A stretch of DNA of 64,000 nt from Phaeobacter sp. B1627. GTDB taxonomy: Bacteria > Pseudomonadota > Alphaproteobacteria > Rhodobacterales > Rhodobacteraceae. The notes beneath the pieces were generated by a model. It ran no database searches. It worked only from the letters and a program-made list of their open reading frames with translations, and was not told the origin of the DNA. The position numbers and the translations under genes were made by a program. The stretch covers positions 119,583 to 183,582 of the forward strand of contig NZ_VCNK01000021.1 in NCBI RefSeq assembly GCF_006265095.1, in the 5' to 3' direction. Shown piece after piece: positions 20,001 to 27,894 of the stretch (position 1 is the first letter of the stretch; every line of letters begins with the position of its first letter).

Positions 20001-20520
20001 CACCCCCCTTCCGGTTCGCCCCTCCCTGACCGCAGCGGATAAAGCGCTGATCAAGCTGGCAGAAATCCGACAGAAAGGTCCAGGCTTCCTTGCCGAATGG
20101 GGTCAGAACCGGATCAAATGGGAAATCAGCAAGCTGCGGTCCACCACACGCGACACGGGTAACACGGGCGGCAATGCCGGGTTCAACAACCACAAGATCG
20201 AACAGGCCTTTCGCGACGCCATCCAGACCTATGATCTGCATAAATGGGAGGGCCCCGTCACGCTCTACCGGCCGGCGCTGGACCGGCACTGGAAGGTCAC
20301 CGGCGGCAGGTGGGTCAGCCAGGAGCGCGAATATGTCTATCCTGACAACGACTGGACCCGGTTCGCTCCGGCACTGGAGGTGATCGAGGTTCCCGGCGAT
20401 CACGATGGTATGGTCCTTGATCCGAACGTCAGTGTTCTGGGCAAAGCGATACGCGAGCAGCTCGCCCGAAGCACCCGAATGGGGCACACCCCGCTCCCTG
20501 TGACGCGGGCGGCGGAGTAG
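14041..20520 (+). CDS. Single-module type I polyketide synthase, KS-AT-KR-DH-ACP-TE
   Basis: The 2159-residue enzyme holds a complete module. KS (about 15-440): catalytic Cys188 in QTACSTSLVA, His324 in VECHGTGT and His364 in TNIGHLDTAAG. AT (about 540-850): Ser637 in GHSMGE. KR: nucleotide motif TGGYGGIG at 1178-1185 and catalytic Tyr1339 in DYVAANEYLNAW. DH: His1426 in EHRTAQGTALMPG and the acidic partner Asp1592. ACP: phosphopantetheine Ser1810 in LGGHSL. TE: nucleophile Ser1960 in GFSGGG and His2121 in GDHDG. The KS sequence resembles those following NRPS modules. One extension, ketoreduction and dehydration with hydrolytic or transfer release is expected. KR preceding DH and the HX4GX4P spacing in DH are unusual. 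It opens an operon with a GT2 gene and an NRPS. Confidence 0.92.
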   Translation: MGHPALTRHPAINPEDIAVVGMAVALPGAASVQEFWTNLRDGIESIDVLDHDGLLQAGEPAELINAPNYVPAAALLPGYDTFDAEFFGFSPKEAAILDPQHRKFLEVAWTAMEDAGHTPESLKGQVGVYAGCGMGSYFYFNICSNPDLVDDVGMFLLRHTGNDKDFLTTRVSHVFDLKGPSVNVQTACSTSLVAIHYAAEALRNGECEMALAGGVTIELPQGRGYLYKENEILSPDGHCHAFDHRAQGTVFGSGAGAVALRRLSDAIADGDHIWAVLKGSAINNDGAAKAGYLAPSVDGQSGAVRKAMTAAGIPADTIDYVECHGTGTYIGDPIEVAALTEAYRDHTDAQGYCRLGSVKTNIGHLDTAAGVAGFVKTALALANTSLPPSLSFERPNPTIDFETSPFRVNDRLVPWVSYKGPRRAAINALGVGGTNAHAILEEAPEPRPSEESDFPFQIICLSGQTKAALEENTGNLVSYLRANPDADLADVAFTLKEGRRGFAKRRTVVAHSATEAADLLEAGNPRQVFTHDHLGADPEVVFMFPGGGAQYTGMARDLYETEPVFADWMDRGLDHLANKVDFDIRSLWLPEPSAKDTAEAALLQPSVQLPLIMIVEYALAQLWISWGVKPVAMVGHSMGENTAACLAGVMTFEDCIDLVHLRGQLFDTIEPGGMLSISLSRAEVEQLIGDDLDIASVNAPDLTAVSGPADRLEALANTLRARSVDFQPIPIDIAAHSRMLEPILAPYREFLSRLHLKAPRLPVMSNRTGKPLTPEQATSADYWVAQLRNTVNFADCLDTLSATADRIYLEVGPGKALSALAQMAPAVSPGQVLSSLRHPDQDVADDAYFFGIIGRLWACGREADWSQIWGDARRQRLSLPTYAFQRKRYFIEPGRPARDTQPEPPARHDDMDDWGYRPVWLPRSAACGAELDAELAQTSFRWLVFEDPTGQAAACADRLLAAGHQVVRVRPGDTYAQLAPDLYQIAPEEGRLGYEALLSDLAGADLLPQRIAHFWLVTAEESFRPGSSFFVRNIEMGMLSLTGLGQALAAAEMAEPVHISVFTTGAAQIRSEALPYPEKAMIAGPAGILPREVPGVTVATCDIQLPASAPRRVSAFLQGAKAADITSRLLEELLADPADLAAAWRGEARFELAYRPAKLSSPEPGDLPLRLGGHYFLTGGYGGIGITVAQHLMQNFDARITLLSRQALPAPEDWDRYLRQHGPNDRTSTRIRAVQQLQASGRGEVLTLSGDVCNLQDMRAALDAAEAAFGPVTGVFHAAGRIDDAPLLAKTEREIAAVLAPKVSGLRVLDQVFPDGALEVMVLFSSSSTVTRPAGQVDYVAANEYLNAWAKSRRGGKTRVIAIDWGVWAETGMAAEAMAQRRGGANPTPPAPCDAALWDSQSFDRSGAPVFRSHFDACGDWVLNEHRTAQGTALMPGTGTLELIAEGLGCLGTSAPFEIQDLYFLQPFVVDEGNPREAVMRLIPTERGYDADLLGATADGFARIAEAQVTALSPAPAAAPLDLAAIEARCPLRESAEAGAALRSPQDANLRFGPRWQVLKSTAFGEGEGLARLCLPEAANQDATLLHPGLMDLATGWALSLVPGYGGTALWVPVSYGAIRVLSPLPREIVSYVRLADPDATGETALFDITLSDPSGRLLVEITHFRMQRLGGGFDLLPARTDTTAAALGLTSEAEMQHPLSRAEQRLAANIDNGIRPEEGGAALERALGSGLSQIVVSSLDLPTLIAQAAAEDQPQPATGTQSFDRPDLDTDYIAPHSATEKTLAECFATLLGLSQVGVEDSFFDLGGHSLVAVRLFAQIKRSFGVEWPMSVLFDAPTIAALAKRIELEAPNLSEAPGDGEAPARPPATAQVLTHLVKLHPGKTPQARPVFIVAGMFGNVLNLRHLAQILGEDRPVFGIQARGLIGTEAPHNRIDDAARDYIAEIRSIQPEGPYLIGGFSGGGISAWDMAQQLTASGDTVEALILLDTPLPVRPSLTAADKALIKLAEIRQKGPGFLAEWGQNRIKWEISKLRSTTRDTGNTGGNAGFNNHKIEQAFRDAIQTYDLHKWEGPVTLYRPALDRHWKVTGGRWVSQEREYVYPDNDWTRFAPALEVIEVPGDHDGMVLDPNVSVLGKAIREQLARSTRMGHTPLPVTRAAE

Positions 20521-20523
20521 GTC

Positions 20524-21558
20524 ATGACCCGCGAAACCGTTCTCACCATTATCCTGAATTTCCGCACGCCCGCGATGACGCTGCGTGCGGCCGCCGCCGC
20601 GCTCGAGGATATGACAGGACTGCCCGGCGAGGTTCTGATCATCGACAATGGTTCTGGCGATGGGTCCTATGAACAGCTCCTGGAGGGGGCACGGACGCGG
20701 GGCTGGCTCGCCGATGGGCGGCTCAGGATCGAAGCGGCACCGCACAATTGTGGCTTCGGCGCGGGTATGAACATCGGCTTCGGCGCGACACTGGCAACCG
20801 GAGCAGCGCCCGATTTCTACTATCTGCTGAACTCGGATGCCTTCCCGCAGAAGGGCTGTATCCGCGCATTGCGGGACTTTCTGCGCGACCGCCCCGATGC
20901 AGGGCTTGCCGGCTCTTTCGTTCAGGGCGAGGACGGCGTGGCGCATTGCACATTGTTCCGGTTTCCGACAATCGCCAGCGAATTCGAAGGCGCCGCGCGG
21001 ACCGGCGTGATTTCCCGAGTGTTGTCCCACGCCATCGTCCCCCTGCCGATCCCGGACCACGCCCAACGCGTTGACTGGACCGCCGGGGCAAGCCTGATGA
21101 TCCGGCGCGAGGTGATCGAGAGTGTCGGAGGCTTTGACGAAACCTTCTTTCTCTATTTCGAAGAAACCGAGCTTTGCCATCGCGCCGCACAAGCCGGATG
21201 GCACACATTTTACGTGCCCGACAGTTCCGTCATTCACGTCGGGTCGGCCTCGACCGGGATGAAAACCTGGCCCCGCACACCGGAATTCTGGTTCGAGTCC
21301 CGATTGCATTACTTCACTTCTGTCCACGGCAGGGCCTATGCCGCAGGGGCCACGCTTGCGCGGTTGGCCGGTGGTGCGGTCTACGGCGTCCGGCGCGCCG
21401 TGTCGGCCAAACCCAGGGCGGAGAATGCGCATTTCTACGGCGATCTACTACGTCACCACGTGAAACGGCTACTGGGACGGAGGCGGGCGCAGCCCTCCCC
21501 CGGCGCGCCCCAGCCCCCGGACAGCGGCCCGGGTTCTCTTTCGGAGGAGTCCAAGTGA
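20524..21558 (+). CDS. Family 2 glycosyltransferase, rhamnosyltransferase-like
   Basis: This is a 344-residue GT-A glycosyltransferase lying between the PKS and NRPS genes. The N-terminus [19 protein letters not shown], then [12 protein letters not shown] and [12 protein letters not shown], together with the metal-site equivalent NSDAFPQ and [19 protein letters not shown] followed by [11 protein letters not shown], are the standard motifs of the WbbL/rhamnosyltransferase group. The last 30 residues are a proline- and glycine-rich tail. It starts three bases after the PKS stop with GGAG in the PKS end as ribosome site, and its stop overlaps the NRPS start by four bases. This tight coupling suggests it glycosylates the PKS/NRPS product or an intermediate carrying it. 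The donor sugar is unknown. Confidence 0.88.
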   Translation: MTRETVLTIILNFRTPAMTLRAAAAALEDMTGLPGEVLIIDNGSGDGSYEQLLEGARTRGWLADGRLRIEAAPHNCGFGAGMNIGFGATLATGAAPDFYYLLNSDAFPQKGCIRALRDFLRDRPDAGLAGSFVQGEDGVAHCTLFRFPTIASEFEGAARTGVISRVLSHAIVPLPIPDHAQRVDWTAGASLMIRREVIESVGGFDETFFLYFEETELCHRAAQAGWHTFYVPDSSVIHVGSASTGMKTWPRTPEFWFESRLHYFTSVHGRAYAAGATLARLAGGAVYGVRRAVSAKPRAENAHFYGDLLRHHVKRLLGRRRAQPSPGAPQPPDSGPGSLSEESK

Positions 21559-24500
21559 CTGAATTCTCGACTGTTGTGATCGGCAACCAATCCCTGTTGA
21601 TCGGCTGTTGCGAGGCGCTGATGGCCCGTGGGCATCACATTCGCGGCGTCGTCAGCGACAATTCTGACATCCTGAGCTGGGCGCAGGATGCGGGACTTGC
21701 GACCTGTGGCGCGCCGGATGATATGCCCGCCGACGTCGACTGGCTGTTTTCCATCGCCAACCTGGCGGTGCTGCCGGATGCGGTGATCGCCCGCGCAGGC
21801 AAGGGGGCGATCAACTTTCACGACGGTCCCCTGCCCGAACGTGCCGGTCTCAACACGCCGAACTGGGCCATCCTCGACGGGGCCAAAGAGCATGGCATCG
21901 CCTGGCATCTGATCGAAGGCGGTGTCGACGAAGGCGACATTCTCGCACAGCGCCGGTTCGCCATTGCGCCGGATGATACCGCCTTCAGTCTGAACTCGAA
22001 ATGTTATGGGGCAGCCCTCGACAGCTTCACCGAGGTGCTGGAGCAGCTGGAAAGCGGCAGCCTGCGGCGCCAGCCCCAGGACCTGAGCCAACGCCGCTAC
22101 CACGCCCGCGCCGACCGTCCCGCCGGTGGCGGCCTGCTGAATTTTGGCCAGCCGGTGGCCGAGTTGGTCAGGATGGTGCGGGGGCTCGACATGGGCGGCT
22201 ACTGGACCCCTCTCTATGCGGCCAAACTTGATCTGGGCGGAGACGTGGCGCTGGTCGGCGCGGCAAAAGCGGATGTTTCGGCGCAGATCCCTCACGCGGT
22301 GTCTGGTCAGGTTCTCTCCGTTGATGATCGTTCCCTGACGGTGGCCTGTGCGGACGGTGCGATTTCCCTGTCAGATCTGAAAACACCTTCGGGAGCCCCC
22401 CTGTCGCTTCCTGACCAGATCCGGGCCGGTACGGTTTTGCCTCGGTGGGAGGCTCCGGCGATGCGCGCCCTGGAGGCGGCGCTCCGCAGCACGCAAAAGC
22501 CAGAGCCATTCTGGCGCCGCCATCTTGCGCAGATGCAGCCCCTGCCCGTTCCAATGGCGCTGCCCGCGACGCAGCCGCGCCCCGAGGCCAGTGGCCAGAG
22601 CGAAACCGAAATCCCCCTGCCGGACAATCTGTCATCTGCCCGGCTCATGGCGGTTGTGCTGGCGTGTATGCTCCGCAGTACCGGCGAAACCTCAGGTTCG
22701 ATCGCTTTGCATCTGCCGTCCATCCAAAGTGCAGCGCGGCACGGGTTCATAGCTGATTGGGTGCCGCTCAATGCCGAGCAGAACCAGACCCTCGGACACG
22801 TCAGCGCAGAAATGGCACTGCTGCTGGATCGTGCGAATACGGATGGCGGCTTTGCCGAGGATCTGATTGCCCGCGCGCCCGAAATTCCACCGCACGCACC
22901 GCCCACGGTTGCGCTCTGCCTCGATACGGAGACAGCCCCGCAGGCGGCCAAACTTGCGCTGATGAAACAGGGCAACAGCCTGCGTCTGTCGGCGCGGGCG
23001 AGCGAAATCTCTGCGATGGCGCTGTCATATCTTGCCGCACGGCTGACGACCCTCTTGGCCGCAGCGGAGGCCCATGACGACACGCCACTCCATGCGCTTC
23101 CGGTGCTGCCCGACGCAGAACTGCAGCTGATGCTGGAGGACTGGAACGCCACCCAGGTGGATGTATCTGCCCCCCCGACGATCCACCAGGCGTTCGAGGC
23201 ACAGGTCGCCCGCACTCCTGCTGCGACGGCGCTGGTGTTCGAAGATCAAAGCCTGACCTACGCGCAGCTGGATGCCCGGGCTCATGCGCTTGCGCTGCAT
23301 CTGCAAGACAACGGCGTCGGCCCCGGTCGGCATGTGGGCGTGTATCTGCGCCGATCCATGGATCTTGTGGTGGCGACCCTGGCAATTCTGAAAGCCGGCG
23401 GCGCCTATGTGCCGCTCGACCCTGCCTATCCCGCCGACCGGATCGCGCATTTTATACGCGACAGTCAGGCCGAGGTGATCGTGACGGACGCCGGAGTGCG
23501 GACAGAGCTGCCGGACAGCACCGCGACGGTGCTCAATCTGGCAGATCTCGACCTCAGCCCGCACCCCGACAGGGACCTCAATGGCGGCGCCACTTCGCAG
23601 GATCTGGCCTATCTGATCTACACCTCGGGTTCCACCGGCCTGCCAAAAGGTGTCATGGTGCGCCACGGAAATGTCGTCAATTTCTTCTCCGGCATGGATG
23701 CCTGCATTCCGCACAAGGCCGGTGACAGCTGGCTGGCGGTGACCAGTCTCTCCTTTGATATCTCCGTGCTGGAACTGTTCTGGACGTTGGCGCGTGGCTT
23801 CAAACTGGTGCTGTCCAGTGATGACAGTCGCCTGCAATTGGCCAACGGGCCGGTGGCACTCAGCGACCGCAGGATGGACTTCAACCTCTACTACTGGGGC
23901 AACGACGACGGGGCCGGCGAGAAGAAATACGAATTGCTGCTGGAAGGGGCGAAATTTGCCGACACCCATGGCTTCAACGCCGTCTGGACCCCCGAGCGCC
24001 ACTTTCACGCCTTTGGCGGCCCCTACCCGAACCCATCGGTCACCGGGGCTGCTGTCGCCGCCGTCACACAAAACATCGCCGTCAGAGCCGGGTCCTGCGT
24101 TGCACCTCTGCATCATCCCGCCCGAATTGCCGAGGAATGGGCCGTCATCGACAACCTGACCGGCGGACGCAGCGGGATCGGCTTTGCCTCCGGCTGGCAA
24201 CCCGATGATTTCATTCTGCGTCCGGAGAACACGCCACCGGCCAATAAACCGGCCCTGTTCGACGCCATCAAGACCGTCCGCGCCCTCTGGCGCGGCGAGG
24301 ACGTCGCGTTTCCCCGTCAGGATGGCAGCCTGCATTCCGTCGTGACCCAACCGCGCCCGATCTCGCCGGAGCTGAGCGTCTGGGTCACCACTGCAGGCAA
24401 CCCCGACACCTGGCGCGAGGCGGGCCTTGCCGGGGCCAATGTGCTGACCCATCTGCTTGGCCAGAGCATCCCGGAGGTCGGCGAGAAGATCGCACTCTAC

Positions 24501-26192
24501 CATGGCGCCCTGCGAGAGGCCGGCCATAATCCCGCTGATTTCACGGTCACGCTGATGCTGCATACCTATCTGGCCAAGACCCGCGCCGCCGCGCGCGAGG
24601 TTGCACGGGCCCCGATGAAGGACTACCTGCGATCGGCTGCCGGCCTGATCAAGCAATACGCCTGGGCCTTTCCCGCCTTCAAAAAACCCAAGGGCGTCAA
24701 CACGCCTTTTGAAATGGACCTTGGCAGCCTCGCCTCTGATGAGCTTGAGGCGATCCTTGATTTCGCCTTTGAGCGCTACTTCGCGGACTCCGGCCTGTTT
24801 GGCACGGTTGACGACGCCGTCACCCGCGTGGAGGAGTTGAAACGCATCGGCGTGGATGAAATCGCCTGCCTCATCGACTACGGTATTGAGCCTCAGATGG
24901 TGCTGGAAGGATTGGCGCCTCTGGCGGAGGTGCTTCGCGCGTCCAACCGCGTGACGGCCCCGGCAGAGGATGACTTCTCGCTCGCGGCTCAGATCCTGCG
25001 CCACGGCGTCACCCATATGCAATGCACACCCTCCATGGCCCGGATGATTGCAACAGATCCGGACGCGGCGCCGGTTCTCCGCCAGCTTCAACATCTTCTG
25101 GTCGGGGGCGAGGCCTTGCCCGGAGATCTGGTGACACTGCTCCAGGATCGGACCGATGCTGTCATTCACAATATGTATGGTCCGACCGAAACCACGATCT
25201 GGTCCACAACCGAAACCCTCACCAACTGTCCGACCGGCGTTGCCCCCATCGGGCGGCCGATTGCCAATACCTCGGTCTATGTGCTCGACCCGCAGGATCA
25301 TCCGGTCCCCATCGGCGCAGCCGGAGAGCTTTGCATTGGTGGCGCCGGTGTCACGGCCGGCTATTGGCACCGCAGCGCGTTGACCGGTGAGCGTTTCCCG
25401 GCTGATCCCTTTCGAGCAGGGAGCCGGATGTATCGCACCGGCGATCTGGTCCGCTGGACCACAGACGGGCGGCTGGAGTTTCTCGGGCGCACCGATCATC
25501 AGGTCAAAATCCGGGGACAGCGGATCGAACTGGGCGAGATCGAGGCTGCCCTGACCGCGCTTGACGGCATATCGGCTGCTGTTGTGGTCCCGCGCAGGAT
25601 CGGCGCCGACGAACGTCTTGTTGCATATGTCATCTCTGCAACGCCCCAACCGGAGGCCAGTGTAAAAGCGCTGCTGGCGCAAAGCCTGACGGGGGCTATG
25701 GTGCCATCTCACATTGTGACGCTGGATGAGTTTCCGCTGACGCCGAATAAAAAGATTGACCGCAAGGCACTGCCCGCCCCGCATCCCGGTCATGGTCACG
25801 CGCCAGATATGCCCGAGACCGTACCCGAGACGCCCGCAAACTCCCTGACATCAGATGCCGAGCAGCGTATCGCGATGATCTGGAAGAACCTTCTTGGCAT
25901 GTCCAATGTCCGGCGGCAGGATAATTTCTTCGCCCTCGGTGGCCATTCGTTGCTGGCCGTTCAGGCGCATCGCGACATCAGGGCGGCCCTGCCCGCAGCG
26001 CGCCTGTCGATCACCGATATCTTCCGTTTCCCTACCCTCGCAGGGCTCGCCGGTCATATCGAGCAGCTGTCCGGGCAGCCCGCGCCTGTCGCGCGCCCTC
26101 CTTCGGTATCCGTCGGCTCCGGCCCCGACAGGTCCGACACCATGTCCAAAAGGCGCGCGATGCGGGCGAACCGAAAGGTCCGCAACGGATGA
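21555..26192 (+). CDS. NRPS: formyltransferase - half condensation domain - adenylation domain with inserted luciferase-like monooxygenase - carrier protein
   Basis: The 1545-residue protein starts at a GTG with GGAGGAG upstream. Residues 1-180 are a formyltransferase domain with the catalytic trio Asn87 and His89 in NFHDGPLPE and Asp125 in GVDEGDIL. Residues about 319-528 resemble only the C-terminal half of a condensation domain, and no HHxxxDG is present. The adenylation domain has A3 [11 protein letters not shown] (from 689) and A4 [10 protein letters not shown] (from 734). It is then interrupted by an FMN-dependent luciferase-like monooxygenase of the MupA/Atu3671 type (about 774-1131, [10 protein letters not shown] ... 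ERHFHAFGG) and resumes through A5 NMYGPTETT at 1206. The carrier protein has Ser1465 in LGGHSL. There is no release domain. Pocket residues resemble a glycine code. The likely role is loading a formylated, oxidised aminoacyl unit for the PKS, which is inference. Confidence 0.9.
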   Translation: MTEFSTVVIGNQSLLIGCCEALMARGHHIRGVVSDNSDILSWAQDAGLATCGAPDDMPADVDWLFSIANLAVLPDAVIARAGKGAINFHDGPLPERAGLNTPNWAILDGAKEHGIAWHLIEGGVDEGDILAQRRFAIAPDDTAFSLNSKCYGAALDSFTEVLEQLESGSLRRQPQDLSQRRYHARADRPAGGGLLNFGQPVAELVRMVRGLDMGGYWTPLYAAKLDLGGDVALVGAAKADVSAQIPHAVSGQVLSVDDRSLTVACADGAISLSDLKTPSGAPLSLPDQIRAGTVLPRWEAPAMRALEAALRSTQKPEPFWRRHLAQMQPLPVPMALPATQPRPEASGQSETEIPLPDNLSSARLMAVVLACMLRSTGETSGSIALHLPSIQSAARHGFIADWVPLNAEQNQTLGHVSAEMALLLDRANTDGGFAEDLIARAPEIPPHAPPTVALCLDTETAPQAAKLALMKQGNSLRLSARASEISAMALSYLAARLTTLLAAAEAHDDTPLHALPVLPDAELQLMLEDWNATQVDVSAPPTIHQAFEAQVARTPAATALVFEDQSLTYAQLDARAHALALHLQDNGVGPGRHVGVYLRRSMDLVVATLAILKAGGAYVPLDPAYPADRIAHFIRDSQAEVIVTDAGVRTELPDSTATVLNLADLDLSPHPDRDLNGGATSQDLAYLIYTSGSTGLPKGVMVRHGNVVNFFSGMDACIPHKAGDSWLAVTSLSFDISVLELFWTLARGFKLVLSSDDSRLQLANGPVALSDRRMDFNLYYWGNDDGAGEKKYELLLEGAKFADTHGFNAVWTPERHFHAFGGPYPNPSVTGAAVAAVTQNIAVRAGSCVAPLHHPARIAEEWAVIDNLTGGRSGIGFASGWQPDDFILRPENTPPANKPALFDAIKTVRALWRGEDVAFPRQDGSLHSVVTQPRPISPELSVWVTTAGNPDTWREAGLAGANVLTHLLGQSIPEVGEKIALYHGALREAGHNPADFTVTLMLHTYLAKTRAAAREVARAPMKDYLRSAAGLIKQYAWAFPAFKKPKGVNTPFEMDLGSLASDELEAILDFAFERYFADSGLFGTVDDAVTRVEELKRIGVDEIACLIDYGIEPQMVLEGLAPLAEVLRASNRVTAPAEDDFSLAAQILRHGVTHMQCTPSMARMIATDPDAAPVLRQLQHLLVGGEALPGDLVTLLQDRTDAVIHNMYGPTETTIWSTTETLTNCPTGVAPIGRPIANTSVYVLDPQDHPVPIGAAGELCIGGAGVTAGYWHRSALTGERFPADPFRAGSRMYRTGDLVRWTTDGRLEFLGRTDHQVKIRGQRIELGEIEAALTALDGISAAVVVPRRIGADERLVAYVISATPQPEASVKALLAQSLTGAMVPSHIVTLDEFPLTPNKKIDRKALPAPHPGHGHAPDMPETVPETPANSLTSDAEQRIAMIWKNLLGMSNVRRQDNFFALGGHSLLAVQAHRDIRAALPAARLSITDIFRFPTLAGLAGHIEQLSGQPAPVARPPSVSVGSGPDRSDTMSKRRAMRANRKVRNG

Positions 26193-26905
26193 TGCCGCCC
26201 CCCTCTTCCGCCCCGGAGTTCACCCAGACCACAGTCCGGCTGGGGCTGCTGCGGCCACTCCTGCCGGAGACGGTTGCCAGTGCCGCCGAAGATCCGCAGG
26301 GCACGCCGCCCGCACCCTTTGCCGAAGAGGCCGCCTGCCTCTCACCCCAAGCGGTCGAGAAACGGCGACGGGAATTTGCCGCCGGTCGCGCCGCAGCACA
26401 TCAGGCGATGCGCGCGTTGAACCTGACGCCCGCCCCGATCCTCATCGGCCCGAAACGCGCGCCCGTTTGGCCGCGCGGTGTGGTCGGCAGCATCACCCAT
26501 TGCCGCAGCTGCGCGCTGGCTGCAATTGCCCCGGATCACCGCTTTCTGGGACTGGGGCTGGACGTTGAAGAGGATACGCCCCTGGCGTCCGATCTCTGGC
26601 CCTCGATCGCGAGCGCCCGGGAACAGGATTGGATGACCAGCCAGGCCGATCCGGGACGAGCGGGCAAGCTGCTGTTCTCGGCCAAGGAAGCCGCCTACAA
26701 GGCGCAATATGCCCGATCTCAGAAGTATTTTGGGTTCGACGGGATGGAACTGAGCATGGACACCGGGACCGGAACGTTTCGGGCGACATTCACCAGCGAC
26801 CAGTTCCCATATCGCGGGGGCGACCAGCTCCATGGTCGGTTTGCGATCGGCGCCGGGGTCATCATCACAGCCGTCACCATCCCAAAGGACGCGCCGGAGC
26901 CATGA
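26189..26905 (+). CDS. 4'-phosphopantetheinyl transferase, EntD/Sfp type
   Basis: This 238-residue enzyme would convert the ACP of the PKS and the carrier protein of the NRPS to their active holo forms using coenzyme A. The family pattern is clear: [16 protein letters not shown], then [19 protein letters not shown], the metal-binding GLDVEE and the [12 protein letters not shown] block. These match EntD-type transferases. Its ATG overlaps the NRPS stop by four bases (ATGA) and its own stop overlaps the next gene in the same way. A dedicated transferase inside the operon supports the idea that both megasynthases are functional. An in-frame alternative start at the second methionine would change little. 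Confidence 0.92.
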   Translation: MMPPPSSAPEFTQTTVRLGLLRPLLPETVASAAEDPQGTPPAPFAEEAACLSPQAVEKRRREFAAGRAAAHQAMRALNLTPAPILIGPKRAPVWPRGVVGSITHCRSCALAAIAPDHRFLGLGLDVEEDTPLASDLWPSIASAREQDWMTSQADPGRAGKLLFSAKEAAYKAQYARSQKYFGFDGMELSMDTGTGTFRATFTSDQFPYRGGDQLHGRFAIGAGVIITAVTIPKDAPEP

Positions 26906-27894
26906 TCCACCGCTCCCGCCTCTCCCGCCGCACTCTTCTGGCCACAACGGCGCTCGGATTGATCGGAGGCCTCGCTCTTTGGGGCCGCCGGGCTTTTGGG
27001 CCCCGGCCCAGCGCAGTCTTGCCGGCGCCGCCTGCCCTGCCCCGCCCGAAGAAGCCGATGCATGTCTATCACCTGGGCCATTCTCTGGTGGGCGCTGATA
27101 TTCCGCATCTGCTGGCCCAGTTTGCCGGAGCCGGTCACAGCTATCATCTGCAGCTGGGCTCAGGCACCTCGCTGCGCGCCCATTGGGAGCCGGAGGAGAC
27201 AATTGTCGATTTCGATCTCGTCAACGCGCCGCCGCTCTGGCGGGCGCCGCGCGATGCCATAGGATCCGGCGCCTATGACGCGGTCATTCTGACCGAGATG
27301 GTCGAGCTGCGCGACGCACTCAAATATTTTGCCGCCAGTGACTATTTGCACCGCTGGGCCGAACTGGCCCGCAGCGGAAACCGGAACACGCGCCTGTATC
27401 TCTATGAGACCTGGCACCAGCTCGACGATCCCGATGGCTGGCTGTCCCGCATCGACAGCGATCTGGACGACCTCTGGCTCGGCGCGCTGATGGGCCGTGA
27501 AATTCGGGCCGCCAGGGACCAGCCCCTCTATCTGATCCCCGGCGGTCAGGTGCTTGCCGCCGTGACGCGCGCGGCCGAAGCCGGAAAAATTCCCGGACTG
27601 ACGCAGCGCGAAGATCTGTTCGCACGGACCTCAACCGGTGAGCGGGACCCAATTCATCTGAGCGATTTGGGCAGCTATATCATTGCTGCCACTCATTTTT
27701 CGGTTCTCTATCATCGCTCTCCGGTTGGGCTGCCGCACAGTGTCACGCTTGCGGATGGAACCGATCTCAGCACCTTGTCAGAGGCCGGGGCACAGGCCTT
27801 GCAGGAGATTATCTGGCAGGTCGTCACAGGGCTGGCGTACACAGGGGTACGCCCGGATCGCACGATGGACCTGCCAACCAAGGAGGCCACATGA
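26902..27894 (+). CDS. SGNH-hydrolase-like protein with Tat-type signal
   Basis: The 330-residue protein begins with a twin-arginine signal (RLSRRTLLATTALGLIGG, hydrophobic to about residue 27), so it is expected to be exported folded. A nucleophile-like Ser61 sits in HLGHSLVG, where a GHS replaces the usual GDS, and Asp249/His252 in DPIHLSD match the DxxH of SGNH/GDSL hydrolases. This suggests an esterase or acyltransferase acting on a sugar or acyl group, but no close family was recognised. It starts with an ATGA overlap on the PPTase gene and ends with an ATGA overlap on the next gene, whose N-terminal domain is a paralogue (shared GHSL and SPVGLP segments). The open frame extends upstream into the PPTase gene, and the ATG at 26902 is chosen because of the signal peptide. 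Confidence 0.7.
   Translation: MIHRSRLSRRTLLATTALGLIGGLALWGRRAFGPRPSAVLPAPPALPRPKKPMHVYHLGHSLVGADIPHLLAQFAGAGHSYHLQLGSGTSLRAHWEPEETIVDFDLVNAPPLWRAPRDAIGSGAYDAVILTEMVELRDALKYFAASDYLHRWAELARSGNRNTRLYLYETWHQLDDPDGWLSRIDSDLDDLWLGALMGREIRAARDQPLYLIPGGQVLAAVTRAAEAGKIPGLTQREDLFARTSTGERDPIHLSDLGSYIIAATHFSVLYHRSPVGLPHSVTLADGTDLSTLSEAGAQALQEIIWQVVTGLAYTGVRPDRTMDLPTKEAT

Noticed and set aside
23025..25799. A 924-codon open frame on the minus strand over the NRPS
   Set aside because: It is antisense to conserved adenylation and monooxygenase motifs on the plus strand. Its translation is low in hydrophobic order and unlike any protein known to me.
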